Assembly: GCA_025267735.1 (NCBI GenBank)
Contig: CM046298.1
Coordinates: 41,983,917 to 42,047,916 of the forward strand
Length of the DNA stretch: 64,000 nucleotides
DNA from: Mactra quadrangularis
Taxonomy: Eukaryota > Mollusca > Bivalvia > Venerida > Mactridae
Direction of reading: 5' to 3'
Shown piece by piece: positions 13,166 to 26,100 of the stretch. Positions within the stretch are counted from its first letter, which is position 1; each line of letters opens with the position of its first letter. The notes below the pieces were generated by a model. That model was not told the DNA's origin. It saw only the letters and a list, made by a program, of their open reading frames with translations, and did no database searches. A program made the position numbers and the translations under genes.

Positions 13166-13755
13166 TATGTATGTAAATCTATAAAACAACATGAAACAAG
13201 TCTATGTCATTCAATATTTACAAGTATATGTACAAGAAGTATAGACTAATGCTGCACTGACTCATCAAGACATTATAAACATACAGCTTTTATCAAAAAT
13301 TGATTACTGTTAATTTTAGTTTTTGCTTTATTTTTTGTTACGGTTCTATTTACAGTGGATACAACTGAAGTAGCTTAAAATAATGTTTTAGAAAAGAATT
13401 ACATGTACATTGATTGTGATTTTGGAGGGTATGGGATATCAAATGCTGAACCTATTAATTGTGATACCTACATGAAAATTAATGTGCTTTCATTTTATCA
13501 CCAACCATACATAATTTATTTAAAATAATTGTCTTCAAAAAAAATCATTGGTATTTAGAAATTTAATAAATTAATTTTGTCTCTGGACTTTTTCTGTCTC
13601 CAAACTTCCTTTGTCTCTAAACTTTTGGTGGGCACTAGATTTATCAAAAATAAAATTTTACAAAATCTGCTCAGATCTAAGTAAATTTCTATACAAATTT
13701 TAAAATCTCAGCAAAATTGTAAACAATCTAGATTTCAACCAACAGCTCTAATCGT

Positions 13756-14193
13756 TTAATCATCTTCATCATTGAAAGATTTAAAATACAATTTATTATC
13801 TACTCCATCTAGTTTATCTTCTATCAAAGTTTCATCTATATCACTAGAAGATGACTTATCATCAACTTTCACGCCATCTTCAAGAAGCACTATATCCACA
13901 TCCAATGTTTTGGTCTGTACACTAAATCCATCAGAGTTTTTATCAAATTTCTTGATATCTTCATCCAGTGACATTAAACTTTTATCAAACTTTTTGTCAC
14001 TAGATTTATCAAGCATATGTCTAGATATAATTCTTTCACCTTCAGTACTGTCAGTAATTTTGAGATTATCAAAATCAGCAAGTCCATAGTCTGCTGTGCC
14101 AAGACCAACAAATCCATTTTGAGGAGAGGGGGAACCAGGCAAGGATATATTAAATTGGACTGCTCCATTTAGTGTACCTATAGCATAGCCATC
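13756..14193 (-). CDS. GALC: GALC terminal exon with acidic C-terminal extension
   Basis: The acceptor is ttgcag. The first 46 residues ([14 protein letters not shown] ... [10 protein letters not shown]) finish the lectin-like fold, matching the end of vertebrate GALC. A further 99 residues, rich in Asp, Lys and Ser (for example [17 protein letters not shown]), continue to TAA and end FNDEDD. Vertebrate GALC stops just after FDNFLVEA, so the tail has no counterpart there. The frame is open with no sign of decay. Confidence 0.85.
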   Translation of the reverse strand, partial: DGYAIGTLNGAVQFNISLPGSPSPQNGFVGLGTADYGLADFDNLKITDSTEGERIISRHMLDKSSDKKFDKSLMSLDEDIKKFDKNSDGFSVQTKTLDVDIVLLEDGVKVDDKSSSSDIDETLIEDKLDGVDNKLYFKSFNDEDD

Positions 14194-17100
14194 CTGCAAC
14201 ATAAATGACACAATTAGATTATAGCTTAAACACAGAAGTCCAGTGTAAGCTCTCTTATAGATGAAGAGATCGAAGGTTTAAAACTCACTAGGGTCACTGC
14301 TAATTTCCATTTGGACAGATAGAGAGACAACATGATACATCCTGAAGTAAATCTAATGTGTATAACTTACAACAAAAGAAGTAAGTTTTATACTAATTTA
14401 TCTTAGCTCAATTGTGAAACAAGTTCTTAAGACTTAGATTAATCACTTTCGAGTCCAATTCCTGGTCCCTAGTGCTGAGCTAGTAGGATGAAGTTTCTTG
14501 CTCAAGGCAACAATAGAGTAGGTTTTGAATGGAATTTGCACCAACATGGAGCTGGCTACCCAATGATCTCCAGGTCAATGTCATACCTACTCAGCTACGC
14601 CAGATTCACTCCAAAAAAGAAGTTAAAAGTAGTTTAAAAATTATAAAAAAGATAGGAAATATATAAGGTTTGTATATACCTTAATCAGTAATCCTTGTTT
14701 ATACCATGTATCTACAGATATCTTAACATTAGTCTCATGTAATGTCTGTGTACGAGCTGAAAAAGTTTATTTGAAGTATAAGAATCTATAAGTCTGTTTT
14801 TACTATTTGTTGGAAAAATTATCTAGTAATATTATGATATCAGAAATACCATGTACCAAACAAATACTATATTCTCCATTAAATGCCCCTGTGGGTATTA
14901 CATTTTCCAGGGATTTTTTATAACAGGGATTTGCAACGATGCGCTTTTTTTAATATTCACTGTCGCACTGTCTATAACTGGCTGACGCAGACTGTACAAT
15001 CTATTCCAGAGTTTAAAAACTAGATTTATGTTTTCGTATATGTCTTCCATGCAACTTTTAAATGTTTCTGAAGTTTTGACAAAAGTTTGTGTAAATATGA
15101 CTCTAGGTAATGTAAATTGGGACTGAAAATAGTGGATTGGCGGAAAATTGCATCATTTTGTGAAACAGTCTGTGAGCATAATTTACATCAAAATCATCTA
15201 GAAACACATTTTTCCTAACCTTTATGATAATTTTAATGGTACTGGTACAAAATTTCATGTGAATATCTTTATTCAAATTTGTAATACTTGTTATCCATAT
15301 GAGCCAAATTAATAGCCACAACAGTAAAATTTGATGTGAATCTATGTGGTTACAAATCCATGTTATATAAAATCCCTGCATTTTCCAAAGGGGCAAGGAC
15401 TGTTATTAAGAGTACATGCATTAGAAATTGGTGAAATTTCAACATGAAATATATATACGGTAAGTCATATTTTGTTCTTTTTACAAAGAAGTAGGGGCAT
15501 TTATCAGGAGAATGAGCATTATACAGTGAATATACAGAACATGTACTATCAATACAAGCAGTGTAACCCAGATGATTAATTCCCTTCACTGGCAAACTTT
15601 AGAACAAAGACGGGCACACTCCTCCCTCATCTATTTCAATAAAATCCGTACAAACCTAGTATGCGTTGATCATAACCATCTTATTCCCACACGAAACCTG
15701 AACTATCTAATTCCACAGTCCCGGACCCAATACCATATGAACTCATTTTTCCCCCGAACAGTTAGACTATGGAATGGCCTCCCCCACTATGTACAGTCCA
15801 GCCCAAGCCTCAACATGTTTGCTGAGCGGCTGGCAGCTGTGCATATCAATTAGCTTCTTTCACTATGTTTTTAACCCAGCACCTGTATATAGTAATTTTA
15901 TTCTTTGCACGTGATGAGATCTCTCATTTTTTAACATTGCCCTGATAGCGCCTTCCAATAATAATCAGTATTGATTGTTCAGAAGTAAAATGTAGATGTA
16001 GATACAAAATTCAGATACCAACACAAAGCTTATTTCCTAGACTAAAACATTTACCTTTAATGGTTTTTTTCACCAAGGTTTAAATGAGTACCTGTAGCAG
16101 CTCCAGGGTGCTATAAATTGTCAGCTAGTAAAAAGTGGAGAACAAGAGGTATAGAGAAGTGAAAAGAAAAAAGTATTGGAGTAGAAGACTCCAATATGAT
16201 GATAGATAATGGAGTATCCTAATGTCCAAGGAAAAAAGTGTTACTCTTCAAAGTGTGTTTAAGTCTACAAATACTATAGGCAAGTTTCCTAAAATTCTTT
16301 TCCTTGCACTTTGTCCCCTGGTATCCTTCTTACACCAAACGCAATGAAATATCAAATCAATGGTACCAGGGGATGAAGCACTAGCTAGCAATATGCTTAG
16401 GAAACTTGCTACACATGTTGTATAAAATCTTCAATAAACATTCTACATACCTAAATCTCCAGTAACAACTAGTTTCCCTTGTGTAGGAAACAAGAAGAAA
16501 TAGATGCCTTGAGCAGCAAATGAATTGCAGCCACCTTTGTCTATTCTTGCAGCAATAAATACACCAGATGATGCATTTACACTTCCTATCCTGGTATCAG
16601 CTTCAACGTATATATCACTCCTGTAATAAGAACACCACAGGAACTTGAAATTTCAGATATTACACAGGAACTTGAAATTTCAGATATTACAAAATTTTAC
16701 ATAAGAATAGGCACAAGCTTAGATGTGCCATAATAAAATAACAAATGTTTAGCAAGAACTATTTATCAAGCACATAAAAACAAGATTCTATGTCTTATTC
16801 TATAAAAATTTAGAAAAACTGTACATTAATATTTCAATACATAAAAAATGAATAATTTCAAGGTCTTTTGGGATCAGTCTGGCGATAAACTTTTGTCAGC
16901 ACTGGACATTCGGCCCAGCAAAATGGATTTTTTTACTCAACTAAATGAAAGTTTACCTGACCAAAATTAATCTTAGCCAATGTCGATATGTTAAATTATG
17001 CAGACTATATTAATGATTCAGCATAATATGTCATAAAGATAAATGAATAATATAACATTAGACAACGGTTTTTTTTATTAAATATGGAACTTGTTAGCTG

Positions 17101-20100
17101 TAAAAAGTTGGTGGACAGAGGAGCCACAAACATTCAAAAACTGAACCAACAGCAATTTAGATGGACACGGTCCATGGTCCACTGGTTAACTGAAAGACTG
17201 ATTAGATAAGACAAAGATAAAGGGTAAGCTTCCTTGGTTTGAGGTGCATTATGCTGCTTACATGATTATGAATCAAATGTCCCAAGGGGCACTAGTTTAA
17301 AACCCATTCTGGATACTTATATCCTTCAATATAAATTTGATAATAACGACAATTTTCATCCATCAATAAGATATTATGGAGACGTTGTCAGCCAATCAAG
17401 GGTCCAGGAAAACAATGTTAGGTTAGCCGAGTGCTAAAAATTTGACTTGATGTTAAACCAGACAAAAAAAGAAGAAAATAAGGTCAGATATTTGTTACAT
17501 TAAGGGCATAAAAGTAGAAAGCTAACTAGTCTACAATGGGCAACAATGACTGTGACACAAGAGATAATATAATATAGTATTTGATTTCAAAGGATGATAA
17601 GGTCATAGAACATCTTATAGTGTGACAATATTAACCTGAGCTTAAACTACCTTATTATTATCATTACATGCTTCACTTAAATTTAATAGGGAGTTTTGGT
17701 ATGCATGTATACAATTATACATACCTACATGTCTTTGACTATAAACCAATGTTGCACACATGGCAAATTATTGTACTTTTAATTTTGGACCTGTTCGTTT
17801 ACAGGGAAAAACATAAGTCTGCAAAATTGAGGCACAGTCTCAAAGTAATTACTCTTATGCAAACAAAACTTATAGTTCAGTATGTGTATTTTGCCAAAAG
17901 CTTCTGATAAAGGGCGATTTACAAACATAGACAAAAATAGACAGTAACTACTGAGTTTAATATATTCTTGCATCAAGGTCAAGCTCAGGTTAATATTGTT
18001 GTACTATAACAATGTGGCTAAGTGCTAGTTTTGTACACATTTAAGCAACATACAAATATGAATTTATGGTGTTGAAACCATTTTTATAAAATTACAACTT
18101 ATAAGAAACACTCATTTAAAATTTTGAAGCAAAATATTAATCTAACACAAAAGTTAGAAAAAAACATTTTCAGGCCATCCTAAATATTGCTGCTTTTGTT
18201 GTTGGGTTTTAAGAAGTACCATGAAATACATTGTACCACTATCATGACTATCAAAATTTATGGTCTTAATAAAGGAACAATCTTAACAAAAGAATCTTTT
18301 TATACACAAATTAAGCATTAGAGATTTAAATATAAAAAAAACACAAGATTTTGTAATAACCAAAGTGGTCTTAATATTGGAACTTAATAAGAATGTTTTG
18401 TAAGGTGCTATAATCAGCTGTCTAATGCTAGACATTAAAGGTTGGCTGAATGCCCCTGACGACCCATATTTGGGGTTGGGGAACTTATTACTGCTAGTAC
18501 ACATTTGGTTTCGGCAAGTATCAGAAAAAGTTGCTTAGCCAATTGGGCAACCAACTTAACCACTACGCCACGGCCGCGGCTGTTAATGTTAAGTGAAAGC
18601 TTGCCTAATTTTTTTAATCATGTCACATCAAGATAAATGACATCAATATAATCCAAACAATATTTCAGGATGGCTTAAATGCAGCTCGTAGTTGAAACAA
18701 AAATTGTTCTCTCACCAACTAAAATCTCCAAGGACACCGATAGGAAATACAAGATCTATAAATAAACACCAGAAAATAGGGTTCTCAATGACCGTCTGTC
18801 GTAATATGTGTCCATGTATTGGATCTGTAGAAGATAGGACTTCAAAGGATCCAACTTGAGGAGAGAAATTATATGGTTCCTTGTAGAGAGAAGTTGCTGA
18901 AGAGAGACAAACAAAAAGCTTATAACACCAAGAAAACTTTGTCCTAAATTCTAGGACACCTAGACACACTACATACATGCATTCCTATACTGTGCATCTT
19001 TTCACAAAAATTCTTACGAAAAAAAAAAATTCATGATTTTGCAGTTTAAATCAGAAGGATAATAAACATAACTATGATTTGATATCCAAAAGGACTACAA
19101 TATTCTACATAATTCATTAATATTTGAAACTAATAGGCCAAAAAATGATGGTATTATTATTTTTTCTTGCTTTTGACTTACGATGATTTTTATCATAAGA
19201 TTTTTCATGAAAAGTGCCACAGATCAGTCAGTGCAAAACTAGCCTACATCATTCTTTATTCACAAGTACTGTAGTAAGATCAGTTTTGCACTAACCTTTT
19301 AATACATACACATGTATATGCAGAGTCTGTCTGACCTGATTCTATATTAAAGTGATTATTTTAGAACACAGAAAAAGGCAAGGAGGCAGAAAACTAGGGG
19401 CAGGGAACATCTGAGAGTTACTGTTTTGTAGAAAGTATACATTCCCATAGGAAACAACAAAAATAGGACAGGGAGGAGAGCAAAAAAGGGCAGGAAACAA
19501 AAACTTGTTGTTCTGTTTTAGAATAATCACTTATTATATAATATTTAAGCCACTAGCTATTTGTTACAGTCAAATTTGAATAAAATATACCAGACAATCA
19601 ATGTTGATGTAATGGTTTTTTGATAATGTTAGTGCTTCCGAAATGGCGCTTAGGTTTAAAACTTTATGAAGAGTTTAAACTGGACACATTACTGCAAGTA
19701 AAAGCTGCATGAAGTCAGGAACTATGGAACTTTAAATTGTTTCTTCCCTCTTCAAATTTGACTGTGACAAAACTAACTTATAACACATATTGTATTTTAC
19801 AGTATAACAAAGAAAGCAGAAATTGACACATAAAACATAAATCCAGGGTACCAGCTATGATTTCCTACAACGTTGATAGAGGAGTTGACATTTTCAGCCT
19901 GGCACCAGGCACAAGGGAAGTCAATGACCATCTGACGTAGAATATTTCCATGGGATGTAGTAGTTGTCAGTATTTCATATGCTCCTGTTTGTTGAGCTAG
20001 ATTATAGGGCTCTGAATACTGAGAGTAAGCTGAATAGAAAATGTATTTAAAAACATGTTTAGCACATGTAACACAAACAATGATCAATAAAATGAGGTAG

Positions 20101-23100
20101 AGTGCTATCTGGTGTGTTAGTGTTAATTCAAATTTATCTGTACTTTGGATAACAACCACATTGGGCATCATGAGCTTTGTTGCATATAGGAATTAGGAGC
20201 CATAGCACAAGAGGTAAAATTCGCACATCAAACAAAGGTCTATATTTTATTATACAACAAAACATAGACAACTAGTCCAAGTATAGCTGATCTTTTCATT
20301 GGTCAATGGATTATAAATAGTTAGAAATGGGAGGTCCAGTTTAATGTCATTTGCTAAGTAAAATGTTTTTCTCAGATTGGCTCATCAGTTTACCAATCAT
20401 AAATAACATCAACCACTGCCATAGGAAGTAAGCATGACATTGTGATAGCAGGTCTTAACTCTTATTATGCTAAGAGCAACAACAGGAAGTGCAAATTTTA
20501 TCATCTTCAAACTGCTAAAAGTGACCTGAACTCGCACGGCAAGTAATCACTTTGATCAATATCAGTAAAATAATTAAAGCAGTGGGCTGAGCCTATCAGT
20601 AGTTGGGCAGACAACATGATAAGTGCTGAAGCAACAAAAAACACTAATCAAAGCACATGAAATGATCTATGTATCAGTACATTTAAATAAAGGTACAAAC
20701 AAAACTCACCTTCAAAGTTATCAGTATAAGGAAGAGGAAATGGTTTCTTATTTGGTATTTGTGTGACGTTTCCTTTATTACCAGTTTTTAGAGTAGTTAA
20801 CGTATATACTTCATCTACCCCAAGTGATAGATTTATTGTTCCATCTATAATCTGTAATAATAAGGACATTTTTTTTTAACATATTTTTTTTATATTAACA
20901 TAAGGCCACACTTTTTATATTTTTAGTCTTACGAGAATTTTCTTGAAAAATGAGTATGGTAGGTCGAAATAAAAATAAAATAAAAAGATATAAAATGTCA
21001 ATTACAATCAACTTTCAAACCCATTTTGTACAATCTCTGAGTTATATTGATATTTATCTTAGAAATTCACTGACATTTTCTCAAACTGTGTGATAATTGA
21101 CACATTGAGCTTATTCGTACTGGGATTAGTTGTTTTTTTTCTTTTTTGGAGCAAAAATAAGTATGGTGGGTAATCAAAAAAAATCTATAATCAAGATTTT
21201 ACTTTTTTTCAATTTCTGAAAAATTAGGGTCAGGATGTTTGTAAGACGAAAAATATAAAAGGTCTGGCCTAATGAGCTTTTTGGCAACCCCTTTGGTTCT
21301 AGTTTCCATTATTTGTTTGTGATGTACTTTTTTTGACAAAAGTTCAAAAATCTAAATAATCTCACCCTATGCTTTTTTGCTTTGTGGAAGGTCTGCAGAT
21401 TTTTTACAGTTGCTGTTCCTGATGCGTTGGCATACACCTTTTTTTGCGAATTCATTTTTTTCCCAAATATTTAGATACAAAACTACACCAAACAACATTA
21501 AATAATCACATTGACATAATTTCTATTCTTATATTATTCACTGATGAAGGTCTGTGTTCAAAACATATGATTTGTTTATTTATACTGGGTTTAACACCAT
21601 GACAACACATTTTGGTTATTTTATGGCGACCAGCACAACTTACGTAGCTTTCCAAGGCCCTTGTCTAAAACCAGTACTTACATACTCTTCCACAAGGCAG
21701 GAAACTTTCCTCCATATACCTTAATAATGGAGAAAAATTGACAATAAATGTCAAATATTCATGTAAGGTTATAACCTACCCAGATGGGATTCGAAACCAT
21801 ACCCCCTTAGAGACACTAGATTTGAAATCCTGGTGTGTTACCATCTGTGCTACCGACCGGGTACAAAACATATGGAGAAGAATGAATAATTAAGAACATC
21901 ATAATATCTAAAACATAATTTTTATTATGTGTGAGGTTTTACGTACTGGTTAAAATTAGGAAACGAAAAAATTTTTTATACCATTATACTATACTTACAG
22001 GCATAGATCCTAAATGTTTAAATAAAATAGAATCTTCACCATCAAAACCAAGTTTACTATATCTCACTTGTACCTCAAACAGTTTACTCTGGAATAGATA
22101 TGCATGATACATAAACAAAAGCTGGAAAATTGACAACAGTAAATCATATATTGTAAGTGATATCATATTTAGGGTACCAGGGGTCTAAGCGCTAGCTAGC
22201 AATATTCTCAGGCAACTCACCCTAGGTTTCTTGAGCTATTTTGACTTGTGATATTCAGTGGCTTTGATTGGACAATTTGTAACCAGTAGCAACATGATTA
22301 CTAAAATAATAGTAATTCTGATTTTATATTTACAAAATATCCTATTCTGATTTTATATGTTAAAAAATATGAAATTCTGACTTTTATACTTACAAAATCT
22401 CCAGCCAGTTTCATAGATATATTCTGTGGAGAAACAGAGTATTCTGGTAGAGCAGGTCTTATACATTTAGAATGATTGTGACTCTAAAATAGAGATACAT
22501 GTAGTTATAAGTACAAGTTTATATTGCCCCAGGTGGACACAAAATTTTTTTACAAACTCTCTGTATTTTTTCCATTTATTATAAACATGAAAAAGTAAGA
22601 AAAAGAAAGTATGTAGCTTACATTTTAAAAGCAATTCCATGTTTTAGAAAGACTATAAGCTGAAATATTAATAAGGCCACCACAAGTTGATCATATGTTC
22701 CATGGATTTTTCTAAAAAAAAATGGGGCGAGCGAGCGAAGAAAAAAAAGTCTTTATTCACTTGCTTTATATAGCGGTTTGACCAAATTTTTATGAGCGAG
22801 CGAGGAAATAAAAATATTTTTTTTGTAAAAACTGTCAAAATTAAGGTGCGAGAGAATCCATAGAACATATGATCAATTTGTTGTGGCCTAATAAAAGAAG
22901 AAAAATAAAAAGAACAAGTTTATAACATCAAAATTTTGTTCACAAGTGTATCGTACAAAGGAAAGCAACATGCCTTATTTTCAGAAAACTGCACTCATAG
23001 TAAACTAGCTTGTATATCTATAAATAGACTTCCTGAATCTATTTTACATGAAAACACACATTATTCAATCAAATTTCATGTCTAACACTTCAATGTTTAC

Positions 23101-26100
23101 ATCTGATTTATTCAGACACCTACCATAGTCATGGTAAAGTAAGAATGGAGATTTTCATGCTAATAAAACACACAAAAATGCTTGAAATTAAAACAATACA
23201 TAACTTTTGTTGTTGACATCTAAAAAATCTTGTAAATAGTGAAGGTCAAAAATTAGATACGGACATGCTGTACATGCAAGTGTACAGCATAAATTCTGCC
23301 AGGCAATGAACTATAACAATTAGTACATTTACCATAGTTTCTATCACAATTGTTAGCTGTTTATTATCAGGGCTAACCAAGGACACCATGCTTCCACCAT
23401 GTTTTAATTTAGTTACACCATTATCATGTGCTAGATATTTCCATCCTGGGAAGGCAAACTGTGTTGTATGAGCTGTAAAAATATAGATAACAAGTTAACT
23501 AGGTACGACTTAACACCAGCAATATTTCAACAACATAAACCTACAAGAGCAGGTGAGGTCAAGTGGTTACAACATTGGACTGGTTGGAAATCGTCCAATT
23601 GACAGCTCCATGTTGGTTCAAAATCAATCCAAAAACCTCTCCTTGATTCCTAGAGCAAGACACTTTATACTAATAGCACTAAAAGCATTGTATAGGGAAA
23701 CAATGAAGCAAACTCTAGAGTAATTAATCTAAGCTGTAAGAACTTGTATAAAATTTGAGCCATTATTAAGTTGTACATATTGTGCCCCCCCCCCAGTTAG
23801 CTCAGTTGTTAGTGCTACTGACTAACAATCCTGTTCTTTCATGTTAGATTCCTGGGCAGGACCTACATACCTTCATCAATGTCAGTCATGGTTCTTATAG
23901 TTTCTGAGATCAATCTCCCTACTTAGTCTGCATAATTAATGGCAGCTGTAAGTCACTGGTGAAGGTATGTGCTAAGAATGGCAGAGTTGACATCAAAAAT
24001 TGTCCAATCGCCCCTGACGACCTATATTTGGGTTTGCACTACTTGTTTCTGTTACATTTAGTTCAAGTAAGTAAACTATAAAACAGATTGTCCAACAAGG
24101 CAACCTACTTTAAAATAAATATCCAGCCCTAAAATGGTTAAAAGGTGAAGTCATAAGATTTACACCTGTTTACAAATAGTAAGTAGGATCAACTGAAATG
24201 AACTGTATACATGTTATATTTACCTGTCATCCAGACTGTAGAATCTACATTATAATATCCACTCCAGGGACTATCTGCTGTCATTAAACCATCTCTTTTA
24301 TATGGTAAATCTTCATAATAACTTGCTATTAAATTCCAAGATATTGTACTGAAAAAAAACATTATACAATCAATTATATAAAGTGATTTACGAATATAAT
24401 CAAAGTATTTAGTATGGATTGCATGGTGCTTAATGCCACCCATAGATTATTTTTCAGTCATAGCACATTGTGATTATCAGCTACATAGTGTTTTAGAATA
24501 ACAACAACAACAATGGTCAATCTATCAACCATTGCATGAAAGGTTTATAATATCTTTAGCTAACCCTTAAACAAGTAAGTGTTACTTTAATACATTTTGA
24601 AATGGCTGACAACTAAAAAGTTTGTAACATTAAGTGGAAGAATGGCTACAGACATTTTATTTGACAAGATTACACCAAAGTACATGTATATAAGCCTTGT
24701 CACAGAGTAAAACCTACAAGACCTGAATTAAGTAATAGGAAAGTTTACTTTAGAAATAAACAAACATAATTACTTTACAATCTTTTTACAGACAAAATTA
24801 ACCATATGAAATTGGCACAGCAAATTTTTTACACCCATGTGTGAATGAGTAACTATACAAGCATATGACCTATGAATGTCCAACTTTGTTTAAACTGACA
24901 AAATTCCCAACCAAACACAGTTAAAGGTAGACCATAAGTTGGAAGTCAAAGGGGGATACCTTATTCAAATTGATAAATTCAACATAAAAGCTAGAAGAAA
25001 ATGACTTCCAAGGAAGTTTGGTAAATACACATCAGTAGCTTGATGACCAATGAGTTTTATTTGAAAGTGGATGAGCTTGTCAAAGCTTAAAACATTATAA
25101 TCAAATGTACAAAGCTTTATTCACTAACCTTGTCATGTATCCATTAACATAATTCTGATTTAGAATCTGAAATCACACAAGTAAAATTGAACAGTTAAAG
25201 GGAGGTAATACAAATGTTTTGATTGGAACTATTTTGGAATGAGATCATTATTATTTTTATTTTAACTTGTGGACCTAAGAAATAATATCATAGTTTTCAG
25301 AGCTCATTTGGAGGGATTAAAACCAAATCTGAAATCAACAGTGATGATCATCTTCTTTAAATTTCCACTGCTCCAGAATTTTCACAGATTATATAAAACT
25401 ATTAACTTACTGCTTTCATTGATGATTAGTATAAGGGCTATAATTAGAAAAAACAAACAACATACACAACAGTCATTCGGAACTCCTCGGCCATTCGCTA
25501 CGAATCACCTCGCACATATTTAGACGCCATTTTGGAAAAACCGTTGTTGAAGTAAACAAATACACGATCGATAAGGCGATGACTGAAGTTTCGTTTTTAG
25601 TCCGTAAATTTGAAATTACACATTTCAATGATACCGATGAACAACATTTGGTTCAATTTAAAACAAATGAATATGTTTAGACAAAGATCTGTGTGTATAC
25701 TACAAGAACTATTTTGTGTAACCATTACGTGCTTCACCTCGCGTAGGTAGTAAAATCACAAATACCCAGTGAAGACCCCCCCCACGAATCCTTCCGAGAT
25801 TATTCATTCATGAAAGGTCGAGGTGTTCCGAATGACACATCAGTCATACTTGAAGAAACAGTTACCTATTTTTAGCCTTTTTTCAGAAGTCAAGATTTTT
25901 CAGTCAGTACAGTATAACTACAGTAAAATCTCCTCTAAAAACCTATCATCTGAATACCAGGCTTTTTGACCTACCAGGACATGGTCCAGTTTTTAGAGAT
26001 TATACATGAAATCTTTATATATAACATAATAGTTTTATATAAAATGAACATACCCTAGCCCAGCATCCAGCCCCAATATTATCATTAAATGTACTATAGT

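Noticed and set aside
15103..15595. Open frames in the GALC intron near 15.1-15.6 kb
   Set aside because: No family resemblance and no consistent splice sites; the only recognisable coding matter there is the plus-strand LINE fragment.
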